Shown one piece after another: positions 25,101 to 37,735 of a stretch of 64,000 bases of DNA (positions within the stretch are counted from its first letter, which is position 1; every line of letters begins with the position of its first letter). Source of the DNA: Gyromitra esculenta (lineage: Eukaryota > Ascomycota > Pezizomycetes > Pezizales > Discinaceae). The translations under genes were made by a program, and so were the position numbers. The stretch spans positions 310,001 to 374,000 of the forward strand of contig JBCAML010000007.1 in the NCBI GenBank assembly GCA_038503075.1, in the 5' to 3' direction. The notes beneath the pieces were generated by a model that saw only the letters and a program-made list of their open reading frames with translations, was not told where the DNA came from and searched no databases.

Positions 25101-27782
25101 TCGTCGCTTGCTTCATCGCTTATATATGGCGCTAGATCGGGGTCAATGATACTATCAGAATGAAACGCTGGAAGGGTCCGTTCCGATCCAAGTTCGTCCG
25201 CTAGATTTCTATGGAAAGGTGCGCGTTCGTTCACATTCGCGGCCGCCAGCCATCTATGTGAACGGGAATGTTGATGTTTGTGATGGTGGTGATGGTGCGG
25301 ATGGGAATGGGAATGGGAATGTGAGTGGCTATGCTGAGGGAGTTTCAATGCGTTTGCCGTAAGTGGTCTAGAAAATGCCATAGGCGACTTTCCAGACCGC
25401 GAAGATCCAGGCCGAGGAGGGGATGGTAATTCAGCATTGATTTCAAGGATTTGAGAGCGTCGGTTCGGATTACTTCCAGCAGTGATTCTGGAAGCTGGAA
25501 TGGCCATTAGCGGTGTGGTTGCAGGTCGCGCGTCTTTTGGCATACTGAAGCCGGGCGTCATTGGATCTCTTGTCGGGGTGCCAACCGCGCTACTGGGACC
25601 TGACATCACTTCATGTCGCTGATCAATTGGTTGGTGGATGTGGAAAACAGATGCTGGTGAGAAATCGTCTTCTTCTGACTCCGACTCATCTTGGTACTCA
25701 TTCACGATTTCGAGACACGGACTACAGACTCGCATAGATCCCTGATGCCCGAATCTATCACCAGATATTAATGTAGTACATTTCGAACAGAATATTTGAC
25801 CACAAAGCCCTAGCAAATGAATTAAGTTAGCAAACTGATGGCATGCTACTTCCTTCTCTAGATGGTAGGAATAGTAGCAATAGATAAGTGAAGTTCGTGG
25901 ATCTAGTTTTTGCATAGGGCTAAGCTAGGGTTTGTAACTTACGGCAATGATGCTTCCTCCGAAAAACAGAAAATGTATTGGCGCATAAGAAACATTCTTT
26001 GCAAACTTCGTCTTTCATCCAAAAGTCGCTCGTCAGATTTCCCATCCTCAACTGCCGCAACGCTTGGCTAACAGCTTCCGAATTTCCTGTTCCAGCTCCT
26101 CCGTTAGGACCCGTATTTCCACCATTCACCATTCCGTCGTTTTGAAATTCCCTCTGATCCTGATACTCCCGGTCCTGGTAAACAGAAGAGCTCCCACTAC
26201 GCTTTCCAATATCAGCTGTTGATGTGGCGCCGTGGCTCGATCCAGATTCAGAGCTTTCTTCCCGCGCTATTGAGAAGCCCGGAAGAAGGTTGCCTTGATC
26301 CGTGATGATTCGTGGTATCGTTGATGGTCGCTTTTTCCCTGCTGCTCCCCCAGTTCCTGTCATAGAAGCCTTTGGTGGCAGCAAAGAGAGTTGTCCCGAC
26401 GCATTTGTTTGTTGCATTTGTTGATGTAATGATGGGGGAGCTTTATTCCCTTGTGGCGGTAAGCTCATTGTCGACTTTATGACAGCTGTACCCGGACTTA
26501 TACTCGGCGACCCAAGGGGACTGTTCCTGAAAGATACACCACCATTTGAATCAGATGACGACCCAGTCGTTACATCGCTACCGGCTGTATGAGGTGGCAA
26601 GTGGTTAGAATTATTGATATTGAGCGCAGCAGGTATAGACTTGATGTCTTTATTTGTAGATTTTTGAAGGGAAGCTGATTGATTATCGGGCGAAGGCCCA
26701 GCAGTCTTTATTAACTGGGGTGGTTTATTTCTACGAGCCCCAGGTTTGCCACTATTGTGGCCACCTGGTAACCTAGAGCTTAGTAAAACCACGTCGTCGT
26801 CGCTACTATCACTAATAGCTTCCTCATCTTCCGACATTGAACTGTTGAACCTCTCATCATCCTCATCTCGCTGCGTATCTCTATCATCTTGATCGACTTT
26901 GTCTATGGGCACTGGCGTATACCCAACTGTCCCAGCTACTACTGCTCCAGTCGTACCTAGGAGGGCATTCACGGTGGGCTTTGGTGATAGTACCGCCTCC
27001 TTCGCCGTGCTTTGTAGATTGGCTTCACTATTCTTCCGGCTGACGTCTGATATTCGCGTAACACCTAGTCCCGGGGATGCGAGAGAAATAAATCCAGAAC
27101 CATCTCCATCCCTAAATGCTGTTACCGGTGCTAGCGAAGGAACTGGAGCACCTCCTATTGCTGCGCGAAGGTTAACTTTTCGCAACGCAGCTGGAGGTGC
27201 ATAGTCCCCCCCCATAGTCGTACTTGTCATCGAGTTATTGCTTGATACTCGGGACGCTGGTGTGAAGGACGATGTAGATGCAATTCTCGAATGCTTACTG
27301 AAATGAGACTTTATAGGTGAGAGTGGTGAAGTAGGCATCCTTGGATGTCCCAAGTCATCTGAATCGGCAGTTGCTGCAGACATGAATGAGTCTCTACTAT
27401 CCGCATGTCCGAGATACCTTTCGCTCCCTATAGACCCAGTCGATATCTTCGAGCGACTGCCTCCTTCCCTTCCGGGCACACCGACAACATCCCTAACCGC
27501 CGCGGCGACCTTTTTGACTCGCGAATATAGTCTATTAAGTGATAACTGCTCTGTGGAACCACTAGATGGGGATGCAAGAGAGAAAGATGTTAGGCCGGGA
27601 GCTTGTGACGACGAGGCGTGTATTTGCTCTAAGTCTGCTGGAGGCGGCGAAGGGTCGAGAGAATATAAAGTCTGAGAGAGTGACATCACTGAGCCACGTC
27701 GTGGGCGTTCTATAACATGATCTGGAATAGTTGAGGCTGATGTTTGTGGATCCATCGCTTCTTGTCGCCGAAAAGAAAACAT
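19149..27782 (-). CDS. FAB1: 1-phosphatidylinositol 3-phosphate 5-kinase (Fab1/PIKfyve)
   Basis: It makes PI(3,5)P2 from PI3P on vacuole and endosome membranes. Exons are 27782-25943, 25809-20709, 20641-20400, 20320-20046, 19989-19861, 19809-19557, 19492-19333 and 19269-19149, giving 2706 aa. Domains in order: a disordered N-terminus; a FYVE zinc finger from W588, with the split motif RRKHHCR-LCGQIFC restored by the first intron; a His/Ser-rich run near 773-797; a CCT/TCP1-like chaperonin domain near 1073-1268; a Cys-rich CHR region ([36 protein letters not shown]); a long acidic/charged linker; and the C-terminal PIP kinase from about 2300, with [44 protein letters not shown] and the catalytic MDYSL at 2593-2597. 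Every intron restores a family motif and the frame closes. Yeast Fab1 is shorter (about 2278 aa). The extra length is low-complexity sequence. It is head to head with the shelterin-like gene. Confidence 0.97.
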
Positions 27783-28640
27783 TCAAATTCGTAAGGAAAA
27801 CTCTTAGAGTTACTTTTTGCGGCCACAGTGTGAGTAAATCGATTAAGAAAAAGGTAATCCTGAGTATCTAAGAGCACATGTACGCATAGTACATGTATAG
27901 AGGGGGGACGCAAGCTCACTTGATCACTTCTTCGACCTAAGCAAACCGCAACAAGGGCTTAGGAACTCCGAATATTTCACGATGGCTGCAAAACTTATCG
28001 ATTCAGAAGTGCACTAAAAGTTGTGGTTGGGTCTTGACTATACACGGATGAGACTGAATGAAGCTGGCTGAGGGTAGAGTACGGTGATGGCAGAGAAACA
28101 AGGATCTGGTGGGGTGCTAAGTAGAGTATCATAATAGACTCGCCACCACCTTGAGGAAGTACCATATCTCGTCCCCTCTGTATGTAAGGTGAACCGTGAA
28201 CCGTCACTCTAGGTTCCTGGTATCTGCCATCTATTGGTTGAGCTTGTGCAGCTGCACCTTGCCTTGGTTGATTCCTTACCCTGAGTGCTTGTGAACCCCA
28301 AGTCTTGTCATATGAATGACATAAGCAGTTTATCGTGCTAGCTATATTACTCAGCGTTGATTGGGTTTGAGATCATGGGACAAAACTGATTGATGAATGA
28401 CAGGGGAAACCTACGAAAACGCATTTTTCTAGTATGATAAGCGGGTCAGTTTTATAATATTTCCCATTGACAACATCTTAACATAACGCGAATCCCAGCC
28501 CCCCAGAGGAATTGCCGACGCGTGCATCATTCCTTACACTCCCGTCTGGTGGACAACGCGTTCCCCACTCGTAATTGCTATCTGCCTTACCACAACCTGA
28601 TAAATGAGATAGTCTCCGCAACATCGAGCGATCACCAACA
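27783..28640. promoter_or_regulatory. Shared divergent promoter region, FAB1 / shelterin-like gene
   Basis: This 858-bp gap separates two start codons that point away from each other, so both promoters should lie here. A TACATGTA palindrome is at 27890-27897. No clear TATA box or known factor site was recognised. Short open frames inside (for example 27995-28207 minus) show no coding features. Confidence 0.45.
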
Positions 28641-31600
28641 ATGTCTAATCTGCTTCGAAACCCTTGGCTAACAGTTTCTATTCGTGAAAAGCTGGCTGAC
28701 GGAATTGCGGAGCGGGATGGAGGCGCTGTTGCGCCTGGGAAAGTCCTGGACACGATTGGGCCGCTGGGTGAACTCCAGTTTCCTGGGGAAAAGTTCAAGC
28801 CACTACAAATCATCCAAGTAAGCTACCACAAACCACTAAACTAGTTTTACTCCTCCAGCTTGGTCATAGCTACTAAAATAATGATTATTAAACACATAAC
28901 TTTCGTTCAACCGTATCGAAGTAAATCTCTTGCGGAAAACTAAAATATGATCTCTTCCTAGTTGTGACTATATTCACCTTATCTATTTCATCCTGTTAAC
29001 TCTATCAAATTTCTAACATCCTTTGGTGTTCCATGAATAGTTTCTTTCCCTCGAGGATCCCTTCACCGCTATTCTGTCTGATAAGTCCGCCAAAATTACC
29101 TGCAAGTTTTCTTCCATCGCCAGTCTGGAGCATCAAGCCACACATGGGTGTATAAAGTCAATGAGAGGGGGGATTATTATACCTAGATCCTACGAAATAC
29201 AGTTCTTTGGAGTGGATGGAAGGTTATTTTGGAAGGGTGTTACTTACCAAAATCAAATCGCGGATGGGCCAATATCTCATAAGACAGGCAATCACGCAAA
29301 ACAGGATCATCGAAGCGCTGGCAATAACAAACCAATAGCCAATATTCAAGAAGCGGGGAATCCAAAAGCAAACTTTAGGGGCGTTCCCACACCGGAGCCA
29401 ATGCTATATATAAACTCCTTTGATTTCATCGGTTCTGAGGGATCTGCGACTTGGGGCAACCCGACGAACATATCCTCAAAACCTAATATCAAGGATTTAT
29501 TGGCAAAATTACCGAGGAAAAGATACCCCAAAGAAGAGATACCAGTAGGATTCAAGCACAGTAATCGATCAATGGGTGCTCCAGAAGCAACCTCTCCTCG
29601 TAGGAAGGGAAGCAAAGGGTTAAAAATACAGGGCGGAGAAGGTTCACATCAAAATTTTTCACGGAAAAACTATCCTTCAAAGACCTTCAAAGCTGCTTCA
29701 CATACAGCTGATTCAGGTGACGAGATACGCTCGCAGCCTGAAATAAGTGGTGGTGAGGAAGAGGAGGAAGAGGAAGAACCACAACTAGCATTTGTTACCC
29801 AAGTCCCCGAACATTACCCTTCGACTTTTGATGACCTTGACTTTTCCACTCAAGTGGGACAAAGAAGGGCGAAAACATCTCCATTAACCAACCCACTTCC
29901 GAGCTCTTCGTTCCGGTCTACGGCTCCTCCGCCCCAGGTAGTAATTATCACAAATCTTCAGCAAAATCAAAAAAACTCAACCCCCCATAAGACCAAGGCT
30001 GATGTAGAGAAGAAATCCAGAATGAAGTCGAAATTTATAAATTATAGCGATGGGACTGGTTTTGCTGGGTCCACAGCTGGCACTACGATCAATGAAGATG
30101 GATCGATGGGAATGCTTGAGGCTTCCAGCAATCGGAATAAACGGAAGTTTGATCAATATAGCCCCTATTTGTCCGAGTCAGGCTTGGCCAATGCGAAAAC
30201 GAGGAAGGAAGCTTCATCAAAATTACAAAAAGAATCCTTAACCGATCAGGGTTGGCAAGGCATGACTGCGATTACGAAGATGGATACCGTTATTCCTAGG
30301 GATCAGCAAGAACTATTGGATCGGCCAGAATGTAAGTGTTTTCTATAATATATATGCCTTTATTTGTGTATCAGTAAGGCTTTGGTTATCTGGAGTATAT
30401 TTTCTTTTGGTCATGGTCTCATAAATACTCCATCTGAATCGGTTTTTGATCCAGGTTTGTTTAAACATGTGCTGCCTGTTTAATGTTTTTCCTGATTTTT
30501 ATTGCCAGCCAAATAGGATATTACGAAAACTAATCACCCTTCGTAGCTTGGTATCCCTACCAAAATGGCCAAGATAATCAATATACCTCCGGTTACAGCC
30601 TCGTTCCTAGGGTTCAACCTATACCAAAACCCCACTCGCTTCGAAATCAATCAATACCCCCCACCACTATTCCCGCCACCTCCATTTCCAGCCACCAGTC
30701 ATACATTTCTTCATCTGATGACGAGGAAATTCCTTGGCCCTCCAGCCCAGTAAGACCTTTAGAGAGGGATATAAACACGATGCCGCCAGACAGTAGCATG
30801 CCTTCGGGACCACAATCTCACTACATCGAGAGAAAGAACACTCAGAATAGTCAGCAGAGCAAGAGCAAGAGCATGGAAAAAAACCTACATATGCCCCAAC
30901 GAAGGCTGACATCCATGAAAGTCGGATCGAGCGAAGAGAAAGGTTCACCCGCTGAATTATCCTCGGATGCTGGTGACGACTTCACAGAAGAAATACACAA
31001 AGGTGTGGTTACTGGTAAACGGATCACTCGTTCCACAAACGGGATCTCAAAGAAAGCGCCAGTAGATCCAAACAACGTAGTACGACGCTTCTCCCGCATC
31101 CCCTCCCACCCCAACGGAAGAATTATTAACAATTTGGTCTGTAGGAACCCATAAGAATGGCCAAAGCCAACCAAAGGCACAAAGTTTCGGTCGCCCGGAA
31201 ACGCTCTCGCGCAGAATCCGAATCCGAGGTAGAGGGATCTAACGAAGAATGCGAGTCGTCGGAGGATGATGTCATAAATGACCCCAGTCTTCCGTTTGAG
31301 GTGGTGAATCCTCAGGGACGGACAAGGGTCGATAAGTTTGGTGGTATTTTGAAGGCACAGCAAGTCGAAATGTGGCAGAAACGGAAGCGGAGGACCCGCG
31401 ACTCGCAGGGTAATACTGAGGACGAAATGCAGTGCAGTTATGATGATCAAGCATTGGTTGAAGAGTTAGGATCCAGTGATGAAAGTGGCAGAAAATCTGA
31501 TGATCTGCAGGAGGCTGCAGGAGGTATTGCAGAGCCTTCTGCTACGAAGCTAGGATTTGAGACCAACGAGAAGCAAATCATTCAAGACACGGATCATCAC

Positions 31601-33739
31601 TCGCATAGCGCAAGGTTGTTTGAATTTAGGAACAAACCCATAGACATCGGGGAAGAGGGGAAGCAATATTCGAACGGCTTCAGATTCCCACCCCCACCCC
31701 CACCTAGCCATACGGCTCCGGAGGTAGAAAGAAGGAGGACTTCAGAAAAATGTCCTGACTCGTCCGTTAAGCTACCTATGGCAAAACATATAGATATTCA
31801 CACCGACGACGAGGATGAAATTCCGCAAGCGCCACCTGTACCACTGAATATCGCGAAGAGTGAGAAAACGAAGGCTTCCGGCGTTTTGAAGCTACATCGT
31901 CCTTTGTCTGATCGAGCAAAAGAGTCGGTCGAGGCAACTAAAATTGCTTCGGATAATAGGCAGCAGGTAATTATAATAGGCAGCAGTAACCCTTCTAAAT
32001 CCAAAGAACAACTCAAAGATTACCAAGGTAAGACAGTCTACACCCAAATAAAATCGATAGCAATTATTAACAAGATACTAGCAACTCCAAGCGATAGCCA
32101 TAGCATAGCCATACCTTCGCAAATTTCACCCATCCTAATCGTGCCAGACACTGCTAGTGGCCAGGATTCTGTCGAAACACTCACTTCATCCTCACTCCCA
32201 TCATCTACCAGCAACGCCTCTCCAACCATCCAAGTGGAAGAGACGCCATACCGTAAGGATTTTCCGAAAGTGGGGAACAGTCAATGTTCAAGCCCTACGA
32301 TTTCAAAATCATGGGCTGGTACAAGATACTCCCAAGATGAACTCGATGATGTAACTCTTATTCCGGGAACCAACGCGGAGGAGCTGCAGAATTCAAGCGC
32401 GCCCATCCAACTTCTTGCGACTAGGCTGTTAACTCCAGAACAAAACAACAACCCTCAGGAAGGGCGGGTGGTGCCCCTTGATCATGCCTCGTCCTCGGCA
32501 GAAATAAATCACCTTGATGATTCCCCCGACGACTTTGCTATGTCACAGCAACTTCAGCGTGAGATGCAAGAACATACGAAGATTGAAGTGCCTGCTACGT
32601 CTGAGGTAGATGATGTTAGAGCAGAAGATACTCGACCTCGATCCCCTTCATCTCGGAAACTTACAACAAAAAAGTTCAGGAGGCCCATCAAGAGTGTCGA
32701 CTTTCAGAGCCAAGAAATACATGCAGCTAATGCAGTCAACGACGTATCGGGTATGTTGGTGCGACAAAAAAGACAATTCTTAGGTTTAGAGGATGGAGAT
32801 GACTTTGGGAGCTTAGATTTTGAGGGAGATTATTCTTGTGCGGCGAATAAAAATTTGAGTAGAGAGTTTGAAACTTTGAATATTTGGGCACCTGCGAATA
32901 ACAGCAAGGATGAAAACTCACCAGAGTCGGTTTCATCCGTAAGGAATTGTATGTTTGTTACATTGGATGATGAAGATGTTTCGAGCATTTCTCAACCGAA
33001 AATCCGAAAGCGTCATCAACCGTCCCCCTCGAGCTCAAATGTTCCTAAGCCAGCAAAGAAACCTCGAGCAGATGATGAATCTATATATGAAATCGATCAT
33101 CACTCGGTTTCAGCTTCATCTCCCCAGCATATGACACAAAACAAAGCTGAAACTCACGCAGAATTACCAAACGAATCACTATCAATTACAGCCGTAGTTA
33201 GATTAACGGGCAAAGACAGAGAGGAGGCTGGATCCGAATTAGATAAAGATGGCCCCACAGTCGGTATCACAGTTGACCCCCCAATCATACGTTCGCCCGC
33301 TAGCGACAAACTTGGATCTACTTTATTACCCTGCTCTCCTTCAAAGCCAGAAATATACGCAGGGATCCGAGAACGCCATCTCTGTGTCCCTGGATACGGA
33401 AAGCTCACGGATAACCAAAAGAAAGAACTTGATATAAGGAGGCGAGAGTATTTTGGGGTAACTCCCCGTAACGGCACAAAAAAGTTATTTTCTGCTGGGC
33501 TACAACACGCTATGCAGAAAGCCTCGCTATCATTATCAAAGAGGAAGAGGGTGAGCAGTTCTAGAGTTGGAGAAGCGGAAAAATCGGCAGACGATGAGTG
33601 GTATCGCGATGAGAATACACCGTTGAAGGTGTTTTACAAGAAACTTAAGAATCTAAAGCAGGTTAAAGTAGAGTTAGCTGTGGAAGAAAATAAGACGGGT
33701 GGGGTTCGAGCACAAAAAAATTCAAGCTTTAGACGATGA
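28641..33739 (+). CDS. Shelterin TPP1/Tpz1-like protein with giant disordered tail
   Basis: Exons are 28641-28817, 29041-30331, 30547-31076 and 31145-33739, giving 1530 aa. The first three junctions are well supported (GTAAGC/AATAG, GTAAGT/CGTAG, CTAAC or CTAAT branch sites). The last donor is weak (GTAGTA), but the 68-nt intron has a TTAAC branch and keeps frame. The N-terminus (about 1-220) resembles the OB-fold domain shared by TPP1 and Est3: a leading NPWL, AILSDKSAKITCKFS at about 75-89, GGIIIPRSYEIQF at about 102-114, then LYINSFDFIGSEGSATWGNP at about 181-200, a pattern I associate with fungal TPP1-like proteins. The remaining 1300 residues are Ser/Glu/Lys-rich and disordered, with short motifs such as EIPWPSSPV and a basic C-terminus. 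If correct, it would cap telomeres and recruit telomerase. The family call rests on recalled similarity, not a search. Two separate genes (split near 31145) remain possible. Confidence 0.6.
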
Positions 33740-34629
33740 GATTTATAGTTCTTGTACATTCTTTCCCGGATAGTTATTTTTGGGGTGGCATATAAACGTT
33801 TTTTTTTTTCTGAACCGAGAGTCAAGAGTGGCCCAGGTTGAGATCGATATGCTTGGGTGATATATCCATACATTTTTTTTCTTTTCATTTTATAGCTATC
33901 TTTACTTCTATATATATATTTACCAGAGTGCTGCGGCTAGGAAGTACCTGTAAGTATCTAGATCTGTCGATCAAGTTGGATACCTTCGAATTCGCTACGC
34001 ATGCGTTGTATGTGTGTTTACTTTTTATGACCTCAAAAACCGACGTTTTTTTCCTCCTAAAATAGTGATCTTTAGTTCTTTAACAATTGGGGGCTTAGAA
34101 ACCAGAATACATGTATGTACCCTCCATTAAATTTAAGGATAAGATTTAGTTTCGTACCCAGCCCCAGCCCCAGCAGCTTGCTAATGCCGTAGGGGTAAGG
34201 TTATGCTCCTAACCTGCTCAACAACCACCAGAATACAACTAAATAATAATTCGTGTACAATCGTCTGTAACTGAAAATAAATTTCAGGCTCGGTTTAGGT
34301 TTCTAATTTCTACGTTTCGTAATGCACCTGACAGAAAAATTTAAAACCAACAATCGATAATATAAAGTAAAGCCAGGCTTGGGCAGAGACAAAAGTATAG
34401 AAATTTATGCTAAAGACTACCCATACACGCAAAAGCTAACAACTTGTATATACATCATAGCACAGGCTCAAGGAAAAGACGGAAAAGAAGAAGAAAAAAC
34501 CAAATAAGCCTGTAGTCAAGCACAAGAAACGGTGAGCGAGTCGCTATAAACCAACACTCGCTGAGGACACGGCTCACTACAAGATAGGCGCTAGTAAATT
34601 TCATACGATCATATGGTTTCAAGGCTGAA
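33740..34629. other. Intergenic, 3' of shelterin-like gene
   Basis: There are AT-rich 3' flanking sequences and no supported gene. A TACATGTA palindrome lies at 34108-34115. Confidence 0.35.
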
Positions 34630-34638
34630 TGTAACATA

Positions 34639-35680
34639 TATCATCGTGTAACCGATCATCATCGGGATCCCGATCACTAAGATGCTCTTTTACTCCCAGA
34701 GCCCTCTACAAACAGTAGATAAATAAAATATACACGAATAATGGCCATTGGTGTTGCTTTAGGGACCCTAAAAAGGGCACATTTTCGCGATTTTTAGACC
34801 ACATTTTTAGAAAACCACCCCCAGAGCTCAGAAGATGATACAATAACCCGGTAAATGATCAGAATCCGGACTTAGGTAGTCAAAGGACTTATTATCAACT
34901 TGGTATAGCGCAGATAGCTCTCCTGGCTGTGATAAAGCCTCTCAAATGCAGAAAAGTGGCCTTTTTTCGCGCTTTTATGGGTAAAGCAGCTTATTGCAAA
35001 ATAAGAAATATGCTTGATCTATAGCCTAGAGCTTATTAAAGCTTTATTTAATATGTGCAACGAATATATAGTTTGTACCATTAGCCCCCATTAGCAACTT
35101 TTCCTTTAATACAGCATATTGACCAAAAACAGACATTTTCTTGTATGGAGAAAGCACACCAATGCTATGTGTTGTGTACCATATACACCCCAGCGGCCCC
35201 ACAATCACATAAAATACTCTTTATGGCTTATAGATAATAACTTTTACTAACTCAGGCTATTCTGTTCAGATGTGAATTATTTCTTATAGTTCACTTTTGT
35301 GCATTTGAGAGGGTTTACCACAACTAGGAGAGCTATATATCTGCGCTATACCAAGTTAATAGTAAGTCCTTTGACTACCTAAGTCTGGATTCTGATCATT
35401 TACCGGGTTATTGTATCATCTTCCGAGCTCTTGGGGTTGTTTTTCTAAAAATATGGCCTAAAAATCGCGAAAATGTGCCCTTTTTAGGGTCCCTAAAGCA
35501 ACACCAATGGCCACCTACTGGCTCAGAGGTCCCCAAACAGGCACTGAGAATTTATGAAAGCTTACTAGTTCTCCCCTACATGAACTTCATACATTTGCTA
35601 TTGTACATCGACCCCTAGGGCAGAAAATGTTTCAGGTGATCGGGATCCTGGTGATGGTCGGTTACACGGTGATGTACGTT
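34639..35680. mobile_element. Outer foldback element, host of a nested insertion
   Basis: CATCGTGTAACCGATCATCATCGGGATCC at about 34641-34669 returns inverted at about 35642-35675 (GGATCCTGGTGATGGTCGGTTACACGGTG). The similarity weakens outward. These arms bracket the inner element at 34742-35513, so an older palindromic element appears to have received a younger one. Its exact ends are not clear. Confidence 0.45.
34742..35513. mobile_element. Inner foldback element with about 185-bp inverted repeats
   Basis: The left arm 34742-34926 and right arm 35325-35513 are inverted copies of each other, differing at only about a dozen positions. The ends are TGGCCATTGGTGTTGCTTTA and its complement. The loop of about 400 bp has no open frame resembling a transposase. 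High arm identity suggests recent activity or gene conversion. No clear target duplication was seen. GGCCATTGGTGTTGAAGCC near 2591 resembles the terminus and may be a remnant. Confidence 0.75.
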
Positions 35681-37735
35681 AAGCTTTTATGCATCGGCCT
35701 AAGATTCTTCAGCTGCATCTCTTCTAGTTTTTTGTTTATCATTCCTCTTGTTTTCTGCTGCTGCTCTATTCTCCTCACAAACTTTCTCTATTCTCTTTGC
35801 CAAGCCACGCTTCTCGGGATCCCGGGGGGACCAAGCATTGTAATTATTAAGGGACAGTTAACTTTATAAATGCCGGGAAAGAGTTGTCCTGTATACGTAT
35901 TAAAGCTATTGCATGTATCTAGACCTAGAAGGTTTGTCATAAAACTTAAATGTGAAGTAGGAGTACTATATATAGCGTGCCATTTTCCCTCAAAGTCTGA
36001 TTCTGAATTTTGCTCATGCTATAACTTCTGTTGCATGTGACATTCTTGTACCTTTCTTTAAAAAAAATCCCTCAAAGTCTGATGCAGATTAATATTGATT
36101 AATTCTCGATTAAGTCTTATGGTCTGTATAATTAAGAAAGAAGGAGAGTAGCTAGTTCACGTTGTTTTAAAATTAGAGCGAGATTGCGTGGGTCTATAAT
36201 ATCTCGTTTTTGTACCCGAGATATTGAAGCTGTTGCTCAGCGTTAACCCAAGTCACGATTACCAATGCCCTAAATAGGGGTTTCGTATTTTAGAGACTAA
36301 TAAATCAATAACCATAAAACCAATTTATAATGCGATAAACCAGCTGCAGCTAAAATGTATATATCTACAATCACCGCCCAACGAAACTCCCTGCGGTAAC
36401 TCAAGGAACCCTCCTCAGACACTCGACCACGAGGGGAAGGAATATATATTTAGTTACTAAGAGGGTGTTTTTTGAGAAAAATTACGGGGCTCCGTAGAAT
36501 CAGGAGTCTAAGTACATATTAAGGAGGAAGTTACGCTCTTCTAGGGGTGTGTACGTATGTAAAGATATACGTACATATAGTCACCCTAGCCCCACACGGG
36601 GTCACGATAGAAACAAACAACGCGAGGTCTATACTACATGTACATATGCACGTATCTTTATACCCTTAGCGTAGACGATTAGCTCTGAGATATACCTGAG
36701 TATTTTGTTCATAGATTATATGCTCAGAAAAAAGACTCGCCTCAAGCTTGTTAAGCTATCAAGAACCCTAGTGCAACATCCAAAACCTTTATATACATGT
36801 AGGTAAATTAGAAAATAGACTAGTATTCCACCTTCCTTTTACTAGTGAACTTGTTTTATAACGTATGGCCAGTTATTTTTCGAAAATATTGCGTCCTAAC
36901 TTGCTGATGAGGTGTCGGCTGGAGGCGGCAGATTATTTGTTAGCCAAGCAGATTTTCAAAGCCCACATATTTCGAGACCTTTCTATTGGCCGTACTACTG
37001 TATACGTAGTGACAGTTTTGGGCTGTACGCAATCTCGTTCTTTCTCAAGTCTGTCACAACATTAATTAGTCAGCACGTTGACCGAGTGATTATTTGTGAA
37101 TCAGTCACAAATTCATATGGTGACCTCTCCGACCATAAAATCTCCAAAAACGAATATTATGACGTCTGCATACATGTATACAGACCGATCTTAGCAACAC
37201 ACCGCATTCAGTTGAGTTTCGATCCTTCAGGACTCTTAGAATTTAGCTCTTGCTTTGCGAGTGTCAGAAAATTGCTTAGTAATTACCTACGCTAATTTGC
37301 TGGGTGTGGCTATAAAGGATTGGGAGTCAAAAGGAATCCTGTAGACAAAAGCAGAAGCGATATTTGATTTAAATCACTTTGATGCGCCTCCCTTGCATGT
37401 AGATATATAAACTCAAAACTTCGAAAAAACGAAAAAGACTACCTTGTGTACGTAGTTGGGACGCTCGCGGAATTCGGTGTGCTGGGCTAATTTTTTCCAA
37501 ATGGAACTATAGAACGAAAACTTCTGGCACAGCAGAAGACTTCTAGTGTGGATAAAATTTAAACACTTAAGAGAGATAGCACACCCGCCCACGATAACCA
37601 AAAACGAGGCACAAAATGCAGGAAAGTACATATAGGACCAAACCCAAACGGAAAGGAAAATCCTAAGCAATAAGCACAGATACATGTAAACCGGCATCAC
37701 AAGACCATATCATTGCTAAGATTACGCAGAACGCC
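35681..37735. other. Intergenic, nothing recognised
   Basis: AT-rich DNA without a supported gene. It holds four TACATGTA palindromes (36645, 36794, 37171, 37681), a direct repeat of CCCTCAAAGTCTGAT (35989, 36071) and a weak inverted repeat between about 36540-36582 and 36640-36672. The open frames at 36865-37295 show no family features. Confidence 0.4.

Noticed and set aside
34660..34690. GGGATCCCG resembling the 5S rRNA core
   Set aside because: The surrounding sequence does not match 5S rRNA, and the same motif is part of the outer inverted repeat.
36865..37295. Overlapping plus-strand open frames
   Set aside because: They are in AT-rich DNA with TACATGTA repeats. Translations show no family signature.
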